DNA from: DASWZN01 sp036404435
Lineage (GTDB): Bacteria > Acidobacteriota > Terriglobia > Bryobacterales > Bryobacteraceae
NCBI GenBank assembly: GCA_036404435.1
Contig: DASWZN010000044.1
Location: 1 to 64,000, forward strand
Direction of reading: 5' to 3'
DNA: 64,000 nucleotides
Numbering within the stretch: the stretch's first letter is position 1; each line of letters opens with the position of its first letter. Below the pieces are notes generated by a model. That model saw only the letters and a list, made by a program, of their open reading frames with translations. It did not search any database and had not been told where the DNA came from. This document shows, piece by piece, positions 16,224 through 24,421 of the stretch. A program made the translations under genes and the position numbers.

Positions 16224-16868
16224 ATGGACTGGGAGTTCCAGAGACGCATGATGGTTTCGCGCCAACTGCGCGGCAGGGGGATTCGCGACGAGCGGGTGCT
16301 CCGGGCGATGATCGAGATCCCGCGCGAGGAGTTCGTCCCGGAGGACACCCGCGGCGCAGCCTGCTCGGACGAGCCACTGGGCATCGGTTACGGCCAGACG
16401 ATCTCGCAGCCTTACATGACCGCCCTAATGGTGCAGAGCCTCGAACTCGAAGGGACCGAGACGGTGCTCGAAGTCGGCGCTGGCTGCGGCTACCACGCTG
16501 CCGTCCTGGGCGCGCTGGCCGCGCGCGTGATCGCCATCGAGCTCATCCCGGAGCTGGCGGCGATGGCGCAAGGCAACCTGGCCCACGCCGGGCGGCTCGG
16601 CAACATCACCGTGATCGCGGGCGACGGCTCGCTAGGCTATCCGCGGGAAGCGCCCTACGACGCCATCTCGGTGGCCGCCGCGGCAGCCGAGATTCCGCGC
16701 GCGCTGCCGGAACAGCTCAAAGATGGCGGCCGCATGGTGATTCCCGTCGGCCCTTCTGCCGACCAGGAGCTGCGCGTGGTGCGGAAGAGGGGCCGCGAGA
16801 TCGACTGGCACGTGGCCGCGCACTGCCGCTTCGTGCCCCTGCGCGAAGCCGCGCGGCGGGTAGACTGA
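16224..16868 (+). CDS. pcm: Protein-L-isoaspartate O-methyltransferase
   Basis: This cytosolic repair enzyme methylates L-isoaspartyl residues using S-adenosylmethionine. The 214-residue product has the PCMT hallmarks: REEFVPEDTRGAAC near the start, the GQTISQPYMTALMVQSLEL substrate-binding segment, SAM motif I VLEVGAGCGYHAAVLG, the acidic VIAIELIPEL strand, and the C-terminal RFVPLRE strand. The start ATG 16224 gives MDWEFQRRMMVSRQL, matching the family N-terminus. It lies 44 nt after tamB and 4 nt before the next small gene, so it may belong to the same transcript. Confidence 0.93.
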   Translation: MDWEFQRRMMVSRQLRGRGIRDERVLRAMIEIPREEFVPEDTRGAACSDEPLGIGYGQTISQPYMTALMVQSLELEGTETVLEVGAGCGYHAAVLGALAARVIAIELIPELAAMAQGNLAHAGRLGNITVIAGDGSLGYPREAPYDAISVAAAAAEIPRALPEQLKDGGRMVIPVGPSADQELRVVRKRGREIDWHVAAHCRFVPLREAARRVD

Positions 16869-16872
16869 AAAC

Positions 16873-17178
16873 ATGGGTATGCGGCTCCGGACAGCGCAGG
16901 GAAAGCTGAAAATCGAGCACAGCATTATCGACGGCGTGCGCGACCTGCTGCGGCGCCTGCTCGACGAGAACCCCGCGACGATCCGCTCGGTGGTGCCGGG
17001 CGTGATTCGTCCGGTGCGCGACGCCCGCGGCAAGATCCGCGTTCACGTGACCGTGCCCACTACCAACGGCTGGAAAGCGATCGCCCTCTCCGCCGGCGCG
17101 CGCCAGGAGCTCTTCATCAGCACCACCCTGGATAAGGCCGCGCTGGAGAAGGCGCTGGGGCGGGCCGGCGAGGAATAG
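16873..17178 (+). CDS. Small conserved protein, possibly DUF2103-like
   Basis: The 101-residue product starts MGMRLRTAQGKLKIEHSIID. It continues with a helix (GVRDLLRRLLDENPATIRSV), a VPGVIRPVRDARGKIRVHV strand pair and TTNGWKAIALSAGARQELFI. The KxKIEHSxIDG opening and the VxPGxI pattern resemble DUF2103, a small family annotated as putative metal-binding proteins. That assignment is from memory and the metal ligands are not obvious. It follows pcm by 4 nt, so the two are likely co-transcribed. Confidence 0.6.
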   Translation: MGMRLRTAQGKLKIEHSIIDGVRDLLRRLLDENPATIRSVVPGVIRPVRDARGKIRVHVTVPTTNGWKAIALSAGARQELFISTTLDKAALEKALGRAGEE

Positions 17179-17222
17179 GACAGCCGAAGGCCGCGGCTCT
17201 GCCGATCGGCCCGACAAGTCTC

Positions 17223-17261
17223 TTGACAGCGCCACCTTAATGCTTTACTCTATGCATAGAG
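17223..17261 (+). promoter_or_regulatory. PadR-type promoter/operator
   Basis: TTGACA (17223-17228) is followed after 17 nt by TACTCT (17246-17251). A perfect 14-nt palindrome, CTCTATGCATAGAG (17248-17261), overlaps the -10. A half-site, GCATAGAG, recurs at 17269-17275. The layout predicts that PadR blocks RNA polymerase at its own promoter. Confidence 0.75.
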
Positions 17262-17279
17262 CATCAAGGCATAGAGACC

Positions 17280-17621
17280 ATGACTACAGACCAACGGCGC
17301 GACCTCTTTCCCGGCGCTCTGGAGATGATGGTGCTGCACATCCTACGGCGCGGGCCCCTGCACGGCTACGCCATCGCACAGAGCATCCGCCAGACTTCCG
17401 GCGCTCTTCTGCAGATCGAGGAAGGCACTTTGTATCCCGCCCTGCAGCGGCTGCTGCGCGAGGGGTGGGTGGCGGCCGAATGGGGCATTTCGCCGCGGAA
17501 CCGGAAGGTCCGGATTTACAGGCTCACCGCAGCCGGGCGGAAGCAGCTGGAACGCGAGCGGACCGCTTTCGAACGCATGCACGCGGGCATCAGCCGGGTG
17601 ATGAGGCCGGCGGAATCATGA
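17280..17621 (+). CDS. PadR-family transcriptional regulator
   Basis: This 113-residue winged-helix repressor belongs to the short PadR (PadR-s1) class. Characteristic segments are DLFPGALEMMVLHILRRGPL, HGYAIAQSIRQ, the recognition region IEEGTLYPALQRLLREGWV, and the wing with KVRIYRLTAAGRKQLERE. A C-terminal helix forms the dimer interface. It sits directly upstream of, and overlaps by 4 nt, an ADOP-type permease. This pairing is very common in Acidobacteriota. The palindromic operator over its own -10 box implies autoregulation of the whole pair. The inducing ligand is unknown. Confidence 0.93.
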   Translation: MTTDQRRDLFPGALEMMVLHILRRGPLHGYAIAQSIRQTSGALLQIEEGTLYPALQRLLREGWVAAEWGISPRNRKVRIYRLTAAGRKQLERERTAFERMHAGISRVMRPAES

Positions 17622-20254
17622 GGCGGCTGGCGCAGCTCTTCCGGCGCCGCCGACTCGATCAGGAGCTGGCCGCGGAGATAGCCGCGCACATCGAAGAGAA
17701 GACCGAGGAGCTGGTCGAAGCGGGGATGGGCCGGGAAGAAGCCTGCTACGCGGCCCGGGCCCGATTCGGCAACGGCACCGCGGTTCTGGAGCAAGGCCGT
17801 GCGGTGTGGAGCTTCACTCGTGTGGAATCGTTCCTGCGCGACCTGCGCATCGGCGCGCGGGCGCTTCGGCATGCGCCTCTGTTCACGGCTGCCGCCGTCG
17901 CCACCCTGATGCTCGGAATCGGCGCGAACACGGCCATCTTCAGCCTGATTGACGCGGTGCTTCTGAGGCCGCTCCCGTTCCCGGAGCCCGAGCGCATCGT
18001 CGCTATCTGGGAGCGGCCCCCGAAGACGGTGGTGACCGCCGCGCTCGAGTCGCGGCGTCAGCGGAATCCGGTCAGCCCGGCGAATTTCCTGGATTGGCGC
18101 GAGCGCTCCAGGTCGTTCCAGGCAATGGCGGCGGTGTCTCCTCCGATGCCGGTTGGGCTGAGCGGATTCGGCCAGCCGATCGCCGTCGACGGGTTGAGCG
18201 TGTCGCCGGATTTCTTTCGCATACTGGGAGTCCGCCCGCTGCTCGGCCGGACCTTTGACGACAGGGAGGCAGTCCCTAACGGGCCGCCTCTCGTCGTGCT
18301 CAGTTACAGCCTCTGGCGTCGTCAGTTCGGCGGCGATCGCACGGCGGTCGGCCGCACGCTGAGCATCGTCGACGTGCCGCACACGATCGTCGGCGTGATG
18401 CCGGAAGGGTTCGATCTGCCGTTCGAGCACGCCGAGCTCTGGACGCCCTTCGCCATGTCGCGCTCTCTCGCAGAGGACCAGGGCCGCTACCTCGATGTGC
18501 TTGCGAAGCTGAAGCCCGGCGTCTCGATGGCCCGTGCGCAGGCCGAACTCGCAGGCGTCGCGCGCCAGATCGCCGTGGAACGGCCGGAGACCAACCGGGG
18601 CTGGAGCGCCGGAATCGTTTCTTTATCCGAGCAGACCACCGGGGACGTCGGCACAGCCCTTTGGCTGTTGTTTGGCGCGGTAACCTTCGTGCTCCTGATC
18701 GCGGCCGGCAACGTTGCCAGCCTGTTGATGATGCGGGGCACCGAACGGCGCCGCGAAATCGCCCTGCGCGTGGCGCTCGGGGCCGGCCGGGGCCGCATCG
18801 TGAGCCAACTTCTGACCGAAAGTCTGTTGCTCTCGCTTGTGGGCGGACTACTCGGCGTCGGGCTGGCCGCCCTCGGACTGCGGGTCATTACCGCCTCGCT
18901 TCCCGCACTGGCACTGCCGCGTCTGGACGGCGTCGATGTCAGCGCCCGCGTGCTCGCATTCAGTTTGGGGCTGGCCCTCCTGACCACTCTGTTGTTCGGA
19001 CTTGCGCCCGCTGTGGCCTTCGCACGAACCAGCCCGGAAGCCGCGCTCAGGGCCGGCGATCGGGGGGCTACGCGTCGTGGCGGCCTACGCAGAATCCTGG
19101 TGGTTGTCGAGGTGGCGCTGTCGCTGGTGCTGCTGGCTGGCGCCGGCTTGCTGGCGCGCAGCTTCCTCAACCAGATCGAGGTGAGCCGCGGCTTTCGCAC
19201 CGACCATATCCTCACCATGCAGATGTTCTTCGCACCCGCACGCTACTACGATGACCATCGGCGCGGCCGGTATCTGGACGAGATCGTGAGCCGGGTGCGC
19301 ACGTTGCCAGGAGTGGAGGCGGCGAGTTCGGTGAATCTGCTCCCGATGACCGGCATAGTCTCCGGCTCCGGCTTCTGGCGCCTGGATCGGTCCGAACCGG
19401 AGCCGGGCGCCCAGCCCACGGCCGATTTTGTGATCGTGAGCCCGCAGTACTTTCGGGTGATGGGCATCCCTCTGCTGGGCGGCCGCGACTTCGACGCTCA
19501 CGACACGATGTCTACCGAGCCGGCGATCGTCGTGAACCAGGAGTTTGCGGAGAAGTTCTTTCCGGGCGAGAACCCGATCGGCAAGCGGCTCCACATGAAC
19601 TGGAACGTCCAGCACGGCGTGATCGTTGGAGTCTGCGCGAGAGCGCGCCAGACCAGCCTGTCCGTGGCGCCGCAGCCGACACTTTTCCTGGCTCAGGCCC
19701 AGGGCCCAATGTATTTCGGCGCGCTCGTGGTACGCACTCGCGGCGCGGCGCCCGCGGCGCTCGCTTCCGCGGTGGAGGACGCCGTTCACGCAGTCGATCC
19801 GGACCAGGCGATTTCCGGCGTGGAGAGCATGAACGAGGTGGTGGCGCAGTCCGTGGCTCGGCCGCGGATGGAGGCGGTTCTGCTCGGGATTTTCGCGGCG
19901 CTGGCCGTTGCGCTCGCGGCTATCGGTCTCTATGGCGTGCTGGCGTACTCGGTGACCCAGCGAACGCGCGAAATCGGCATCCGGATGGCGCTGGGCGCGG
20001 ACGTGGCACAACTCGTGACCGGCGTCGTGCGCGACGGGCTGGGCCTCATGGTCGCGGGCATAGCCGTGGGACTCGCCGCGGCATTGGCGCTCACGCACCT
20101 GTTGGCTTCGCTGCTATACGATGTGAGGCCAGCCGATCCGTTGACCTTTGCCGCGGTCTCGGCCCTACTGCTGGCCGTTGGCCTGTGCGCGGCGTGGGCG
20201 CCTGCGCGACGCGCGGCGGCAGTGGACCCGGCCGGTTCCCTGCGGTCGGAATAG
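17618..20254 (+). CDS. ADOP-type MacB-like ABC transporter permease
   Basis: This 878-residue permease belongs to the acidobacterial duplicated orphan permease (ADOP) class. It begins with a soluble N-terminal segment (RRRRLDQELAAEIAAHIEEK) that is a hallmark of the class. Next come a first membrane helix (FTAAAVATLMLGIGANTAIFS), a MacB periplasmic core domain and three FtsX helices, all repeated in the second half (a second periplasmic core around 570-720; final FtsX helices with GVLAYSVTQRTREIGIRMAL). The ATPase partner is not adjacent, hence orphan. Substrates are unknown. The ATG at 17618 overlaps the padR stop, showing translational coupling. Confidence 0.93.
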   Translation: MRRLAQLFRRRRLDQELAAEIAAHIEEKTEELVEAGMGREEACYAARARFGNGTAVLEQGRAVWSFTRVESFLRDLRIGARALRHAPLFTAAAVATLMLGIGANTAIFSLIDAVLLRPLPFPEPERIVAIWERPPKTVVTAALESRRQRNPVSPANFLDWRERSRSFQAMAAVSPPMPVGLSGFGQPIAVDGLSVSPDFFRILGVRPLLGRTFDDREAVPNGPPLVVLSYSLWRRQFGGDRTAVGRTLSIVDVPHTIVGVMPEGFDLPFEHAELWTPFAMSRSLAEDQGRYLDVLAKLKPGVSMARAQAELAGVARQIAVERPETNRGWSAGIVSLSEQTTGDVGTALWLLFGAVTFVLLIAAGNVASLLMMRGTERRREIALRVALGAGRGRIVSQLLTESLLLSLVGGLLGVGLAALGLRVITASLPALALPRLDGVDVSARVLAFSLGLALLTTLLFGLAPAVAFARTSPEAALRAGDRGATRRGGLRRILVVVEVALSLVLLAGAGLLARSFLNQIEVSRGFRTDHILTMQMFFAPARYYDDHRRGRYLDEIVSRVRTLPGVEAASSVNLLPMTGIVSGSGFWRLDRSEPEPGAQPTADFVIVSPQYFRVMGIPLLGGRDFDAHDTMSTEPAIVVNQEFAEKFFPGENPIGKRLHMNWNVQHGVIVGVCARARQTSLSVAPQPTLFLAQAQGPMYFGALVVRTRGAAPAALASAVEDAVHAVDPDQAISGVESMNEVVAQSVARPRMEAVLLGIFAALAVALAAIGLYGVLAYSVTQRTREIGIRMALGADVAQLVTGVVRDGLGLMVAGIAVGLAAALALTHLLASLLYDVRPADPLTFAAVSALLLAVGLCAAWAPARRAAAVDPAGSLRSE

Positions 20255-20280
20255 GTGGGCAGGCGAAACTGGCTGCCCAC
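20255..20280. terminator. Hairpin between convergent ADOP and amrS genes
   Basis: GTGGGCAG (20255-20262) pairs perfectly with CTGCCCAC (20273-20280) around a 10-nt loop, immediately after the permease stop and 4 nt before the amrS stop. There is no T-run. It may act as a bidirectional transcript end or be a single REP-type unit. Confidence 0.45.
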
Positions 20281-20284
20281 TAAA

Positions 20285-21337
20285 CTAAAGCCTCCAACGC
20301 CCGGGAATCTTGGTGGCGCATCGCGGGCAGGCGCCCGCCGCGGTCAGCCGGTAATCCAATATGCGGTACCCGCGCCGGCGGATCAGCGTCTCGCCGCAGC
20401 CGGGGCAGCGCGTGTCCTCGAGGCCGGCCAGTTCGCCCGGCAGGTTCCCGGCATAGATGTAGCGCAGGCCGGCGGCGCGGCCGGCCTCGACCGCGCGCAG
20501 CAGGTCGGCGGGTCGGGTGTCGGGCGGGCCGGTCATCTTGTAGTCCTGGTGAAACGCGGTCACGTGCCAGGGAATGTCCGGGGAAATACCGGCCAGGAAC
20601 TCGGCCGTTTGACGGAGTTCTTCGGCGGAGTCGTTGAACCCCGGCACTACCAGCGTTACCACTTCCAGCCAGAACCCCATGTCGTGGATGCGGCGGAGGC
20701 TGTCGAGGATCGGCTCCAGGCGCCCGCCCAGCTCGCGGTAGCGGCGGTCGTCGAAGCTCTTCAGATCGACCTTGTAGAGGTCGAGCCAGGGGCGCAGGTA
20801 TTCGAGCACCTCGGGCGTGGCATTGCCGTTCGAAACGAACCCGGTGAGCAGCCCCGCCGCCTTGGCCTCCTTGAAGACCGCGCGCGCCCATTCGGCGGTG
20901 ATGAGGGGTTCGTTGTAAGTGCTGACGAGCGCTTCGGCGCCAGTCTCGATCGCCGCCTCGACCAGCTCCTGGGGTGTGATGCGCTCGGCGCGGGGGACCG
21001 CGCGCGGGTCGCGAAGGGCCTGGGAAGTGACCCAGTTCTGGCAATAGCCGCAATGCAGATCGCAGCCCAACATGCCGAAACTGAGCGCCGCCGCGCCCGG
21101 GCGAACGTGGAAGAACGGCTTCTTCTCGATGGGGTCCGAGTGTACGCCGGCGGCGTATCCCCACGGAACCTGCAACCTGCCGCCGGAGTTGAAGCGGACC
21201 TTACAGACGCCGGGCTGGCCCTCAAAGATGGGACACCGGTGGCCGCAGGCAAAGCAGCGGATTCGTTTGTCGTCCAGCCGCTCCCAGAGATCGCCTTCGC
21301 GCGTGCTTTCGGAGAGGACCTGCGCCAGGGCGGGCAT
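20285..21337 (-). CDS. amrS: AmmeMemoRadiSam system radical SAM enzyme
   Basis: This 350-residue radical SAM protein belongs to the AmrS/PflA-like group. It has an N-terminal zinc-type site (RCFACGHRCPIFEGQPGVC), then the cluster-binding CDLHCGYCQNW motif (Cys spacing x3, x2). A TIM-barrel follows (STYNEPLITAEWA, TGFVSNGNATPE, YKVDLKSFDDRRY), and a C-terminal rubredoxin-like knuckle pair (RCPGCGETLI ... ACPRCATKI). The system is defined by AmrA (AMMECR1) and AmrB (MEMO1) partners, which are not in the window. The reaction is not known with certainty. A ferredoxin gene lies 46 nt upstream in the same direction and could supply electrons. Confidence 0.9.
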   Translation of the reverse strand: MPALAQVLSESTREGDLWERLDDKRIRCFACGHRCPIFEGQPGVCKVRFNSGGRLQVPWGYAAGVHSDPIEKKPFFHVRPGAAALSFGMLGCDLHCGYCQNWVTSQALRDPRAVPRAERITPQELVEAAIETGAEALVSTYNEPLITAEWARAVFKEAKAAGLLTGFVSNGNATPEVLEYLRPWLDLYKVDLKSFDDRRYRELGGRLEPILDSLRRIHDMGFWLEVVTLVVPGFNDSAEELRQTAEFLAGISPDIPWHVTAFHQDYKMTGPPDTRPADLLRAVEAGRAAGLRYIYAGNLPGELAGLEDTRCPGCGETLIRRRGYRILDYRLTAAGACPRCATKIPGRWRL

Positions 21338-21383
21338 CGCTTCCCACTCCTATCGTACGCCCGCCGCCGCGGCCCGCGGACCT

Positions 21384-21638
21384 CTACCGCCCGTAGTAGG
21401 CGGCGTTGGCGCCGGCGAATGCCTGCAAGTCGGCCGGCAGCTCGTCGAGGGTGTAGATGGAATTGGTCGGGCAGACCGGCACGCAGGCGCCGCAGTCGAT
21501 GCAGGCTTCCGGGTCGATCATCAGGTGCTTGATCTCCTCGAAGCTGGACTCGTCCTTCTTGGGATGGATGCAATCCACCGGGCATGCTTCGACACAAAGC
21601 TCGTCTTTGGTGCAGGTATCGGTAATTACGTACGCCAT
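21384..21638 (-). CDS. Dicluster ferredoxin
   Basis: This 84-residue ferredoxin binds two iron-sulfur clusters. The first Cys set is CTKDELCVEACPVDC (Cys-x5-Cys-x3-Cys-Pro), a spacing seen in seven- and eight-iron ferredoxins. The second is CIDCGACVPVCP, a standard 4Fe-4S motif. A helical insert (KKDESSFEEIKHL) lies between them. The tail DLQAFAGANAAYYGR is typical of the group. It is upstream of amrS in the same orientation, so the two are probably co-transcribed, and it is divergent from glgP. Confidence 0.9.
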   Translation of the reverse strand: MAYVITDTCTKDELCVEACPVDCIHPKKDESSFEEIKHLMIDPEACIDCGACVPVCPTNSIYTLDELPADLQAFAGANAAYYGR

Positions 21639-21772
21639 TGAGTTTGAATCTCCTCTATTACTCTTTGCAATCCAGGGACCAACGGACTGCCGGGTGGGAA
21701 ACCCGCAAGAGAACTATCCTACCGCAGTCGCGAGGCCAGCCGCGAGGCGGGGCAGGAGGCTTGGCCGGCCGC

Positions 21773-21791
21773 GCAGAGTCTGGAACTCTGC
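21773..21791. promoter_or_regulatory. Inverted repeat upstream of glgP
   Basis: GCAGAGT (21773-21779) and ACTCTGC (21785-21791) form a perfect 7-bp inverted repeat with a 5-nt centre, 27 nt before the glgP ATG, in the divergent ferredoxin/glgP spacer. It could be an operator or a transcript hairpin. No Shine-Dalgarno precedes glgP. Confidence 0.35.
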
Positions 21792-21818
21792 TATCGTATT
21801 GAATGACAGCCTTCTTCC

Positions 21819-24377
21819 ATGGCTTTTCAGATTCAACCACTTAGGGAGTTCCTCGTGCGGCCTGCACTGCCGGCTGCGCTGGCCCGGATCTCCCAGCTCG
21901 CCTATAACGTCCTGTGGAGCTGGGAGCCGACCATCCGTAACCTGTTCCGCCGCATGGATCCGGTCCTCTGGCAGGCCTCGGGGCATAATCCGGTCTCGAT
22001 ACTAGGCCGGGTGCCCCAGGCGACCCTGGAGCGGCTGGCCGCCGACCCGCGCTATCTGGCTCTGTACCGCCGCGCATGTGAGCGATATGACGCTTACATG
22101 CACCGGGCGGAACCGGTTTCCAGCGGCCAGTCCGAAAAGGCCCTGATCGCCTACTTCTCGATGGAGTACGGCATCGTCGAGTGCCTGCCGACTTATTCGG
22201 GCGGCCTGGGCGTTCTCTCGGGCGACTTCCTGAAGTCCGCAAGCGATTCCGACGTGCCCCTGGTTGGGGTCGGCCTCCTGTATCAGACCGGCTATCTACA
22301 GCAGTACCTGAACCCGGACGGGTGGCAGCAGGAACGGTTCGTGCTCAACGACTTTTACACCTTGCCGGTCCAGCCCGTGAAGGACGATCAGGGCGCCGAC
22401 CTCAAGGTCGAGGTCCAGTTGCCCGGCGGACCGGTGCGCATCAAGGTGTGGCTGATGGAAGTGGGCCGGGTGAAGCTTTACCTGCTCGACACCAACATCC
22501 CCGAAAACGACCGGCCGGAGATCCGCGGCATCACCGACGCGCTTTACGGCGGCGACAGCCATACCCGTGTGCGCCAGGAGATGGTGCTGGGAGTGGGCGG
22601 GCTGCGCGTATTGCGCGCGCTGGGCCTGGAGCCGACGGTCTGCCACATGAACGAAGGGCACTCGGCTTTTCTCGCGCTGGAGCGCATCCGCGTGCTGGTG
22701 AAAGAAAATGGCCTGAAGTTCGAGGAGGCGCTCGAGGCTTCCCGCAACAGCAACGTGTTCACCACGCATACTTCCGTGCCGGCGGGCATCGACATTTTCG
22801 ACTCGGGCCTGATGTGGGAGTACTTCCACGATTACTGCCGCGAGGCGGCGATCGAGTTCGAGCAGCTCATGGCGCTGGGCCGGCGCAATCCGCAGGACAA
22901 CAACGAACGGTTCTCGATGGCGATCCTGGCCATCAAGACCTCCTGCTTCCGGAACGCGGTGAGCCGCCTTCACCGGGAAGTTTCGCAGGAGATGTTCCAG
23001 GACCTGTGGCCGCAACTGCCGTCCTGGGAAGTTCCGATCACTTCGATCACCAACGGCGTACACCTTCTGAGCTGGCTCTCGAGCGACCTGGCCATGCTTT
23101 ACGACCAGTACCTCCAACCCGACTGGCGTGAGCGGCTCACCGATCCCAAGACCTGGGAGCAGGTGGAAGACATCCCCGACCAGGAGCTCTGGGAAGCCCA
23201 TCGGCGGCGCAAGCGGCGTCTGCTCGCGTTCGTGCGCGAGCGGCAGGTGGAGTGCGCCCGAAACCGCAAGGCCTCTTCGACCGAGTTGCGGCGCGCGGCC
23301 GAGGTGCTCGATCCGGAGGCTTTGACCATCGGCTTCGCCCGCCGTTTCGCCACCTACAAGCGCGCCACGCTGCTCTTCCGCGACCTCAACCGGCTGAAGC
23401 GCATCCTGTCGAACACCGAACGGCCGATACAGATCGTGGTCGCCGGCAAGGCGCACCCGAAGGACCATCCCGGCAAGGAGCTGATCCGCCAGATCGTACA
23501 ACTCTCGCGCGATCCGGACCTCTCCAAGCGGCTGGTGTTCGTGGAAGACTACGACATGCACGTGGCCCGCGAGCTGGTGGAGAGCGTCGACGTGTGGCTG
23601 AATACGCCGCGGCGGGGCGAAGAGGCCTGCGGCACCAGCGGCATGAAGGCCGGCAGCAACGGCGTGTTGAACCTCAGCATCCTGGATGGCTGGTTCGACG
23701 AAGCCCACGAATACAGCGGCGGCTGGGCGGTGGGCGACCGCATCGCGTACGCCGAAGACCAGGACGAGGCGCACGCCACGGCGATCTACTCTCTGCTCGA
23801 GAACGAGCTGGCGCCGGCCTACTACGAGCGCGACCAGGGCGTTCCGCGCGAGTGGATGCGGCGCATGAAGCAGTCGCTGAAGTACCTCAGCCCGCAGTTC
23901 AGTTGCCAGCGCATGGCGGAGGAGTACATGGCGCAGCTCTACGAGCCGGCGCACCGCGCCTGGGTGGACATGCGCTTCGACAACTTCGCCAAAGCGCGGG
24001 AGCAGGCGCGCTGGAACGCCGACGTCCACAGGCTGTGGGACCAGGTCCAGTTCGTGGAGATGGGGACGCCGCCGAAGGGCGCGGTTCTAAGCGGCAAGCC
24101 GGTGGCAGTGAAAACCGCGGTGAACCTGGCGGGGCTGAAGGCCGAGGACGTGCGCGTCGAGGTGGTGGTGGGCCGCGTGGGAGTGAACGGCCAGCTCGAG
24201 GACACCGAGGTGATGACGCTGCCTCCGGTCGAGCAGCGCGGCGCCGTGGTGGTCTTCGCCAAGGAGATCGTTCCCCAGCAGACCGGTCGCATGGGCTACG
24301 CCCTGCGCATCACGACCAACCACTACGGGGACCCGCTGACGCGGCCTTGCGGCGCGCTGCTGAAGTGGGGGCGGTAG
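21819..24377 (+). CDS. glgP: Alpha-glucan phosphorylase (GT35)
   Basis: This 852-residue phosphorylase releases glucose-1-phosphate from glycogen or maltodextrin. It is of the bacterial alpha-glucan phosphorylase type with an N-terminal DUF3417 helix region (RISQLAYNVLWSWEPTIRNL). The core begins ALIAYFSMEYGIVECLPTYS with GGLGVLSGDFLKSASD. The pyridoxal-phosphate site region reads GTSGMKAGSNGVLNLSILDG (Lys in GMKAGSNG), after FARRFATYKRATL and VVAGKAHPKD. The extra C-terminal beta domain (about 760-852, including NLAGLKAEDVRVEVVVGRVG) is the part repeated downstream at 25697-25859 and 28083-28368. The full-length gene is intact. It has no Shine-Dalgarno. Confidence 0.93.
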   Translation: MAFQIQPLREFLVRPALPAALARISQLAYNVLWSWEPTIRNLFRRMDPVLWQASGHNPVSILGRVPQATLERLAADPRYLALYRRACERYDAYMHRAEPVSSGQSEKALIAYFSMEYGIVECLPTYSGGLGVLSGDFLKSASDSDVPLVGVGLLYQTGYLQQYLNPDGWQQERFVLNDFYTLPVQPVKDDQGADLKVEVQLPGGPVRIKVWLMEVGRVKLYLLDTNIPENDRPEIRGITDALYGGDSHTRVRQEMVLGVGGLRVLRALGLEPTVCHMNEGHSAFLALERIRVLVKENGLKFEEALEASRNSNVFTTHTSVPAGIDIFDSGLMWEYFHDYCREAAIEFEQLMALGRRNPQDNNERFSMAILAIKTSCFRNAVSRLHREVSQEMFQDLWPQLPSWEVPITSITNGVHLLSWLSSDLAMLYDQYLQPDWRERLTDPKTWEQVEDIPDQELWEAHRRRKRRLLAFVRERQVECARNRKASSTELRRAAEVLDPEALTIGFARRFATYKRATLLFRDLNRLKRILSNTERPIQIVVAGKAHPKDHPGKELIRQIVQLSRDPDLSKRLVFVEDYDMHVARELVESVDVWLNTPRRGEEACGTSGMKAGSNGVLNLSILDGWFDEAHEYSGGWAVGDRIAYAEDQDEAHATAIYSLLENELAPAYYERDQGVPREWMRRMKQSLKYLSPQFSCQRMAEEYMAQLYEPAHRAWVDMRFDNFAKAREQARWNADVHRLWDQVQFVEMGTPPKGAVLSGKPVAVKTAVNLAGLKAEDVRVEVVVGRVGVNGQLEDTEVMTLPPVEQRGAVVVFAKEIVPQQTGRMGYALRITTNHYGDPLTRPCGALLKWGR
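24215..24377 (+). repeat. glgP 3'-end repeat, copy 1 (within the intact gene)
   Basis: This is the last 163 nt of glgP that are shared with both downstream copies. A 41-nt block at 24291-24331 is identical in all three copies, as is a block of about 35 nt ending at the PQ codons upstream. After the stop the sequence diverges from the other two copies. Confidence 0.9.
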
Positions 24378-24421
24378 GAGGGAGCTGTTCGGGGGTGAGG
24401 TTCGCCTCTTGCGGCGTTGCC

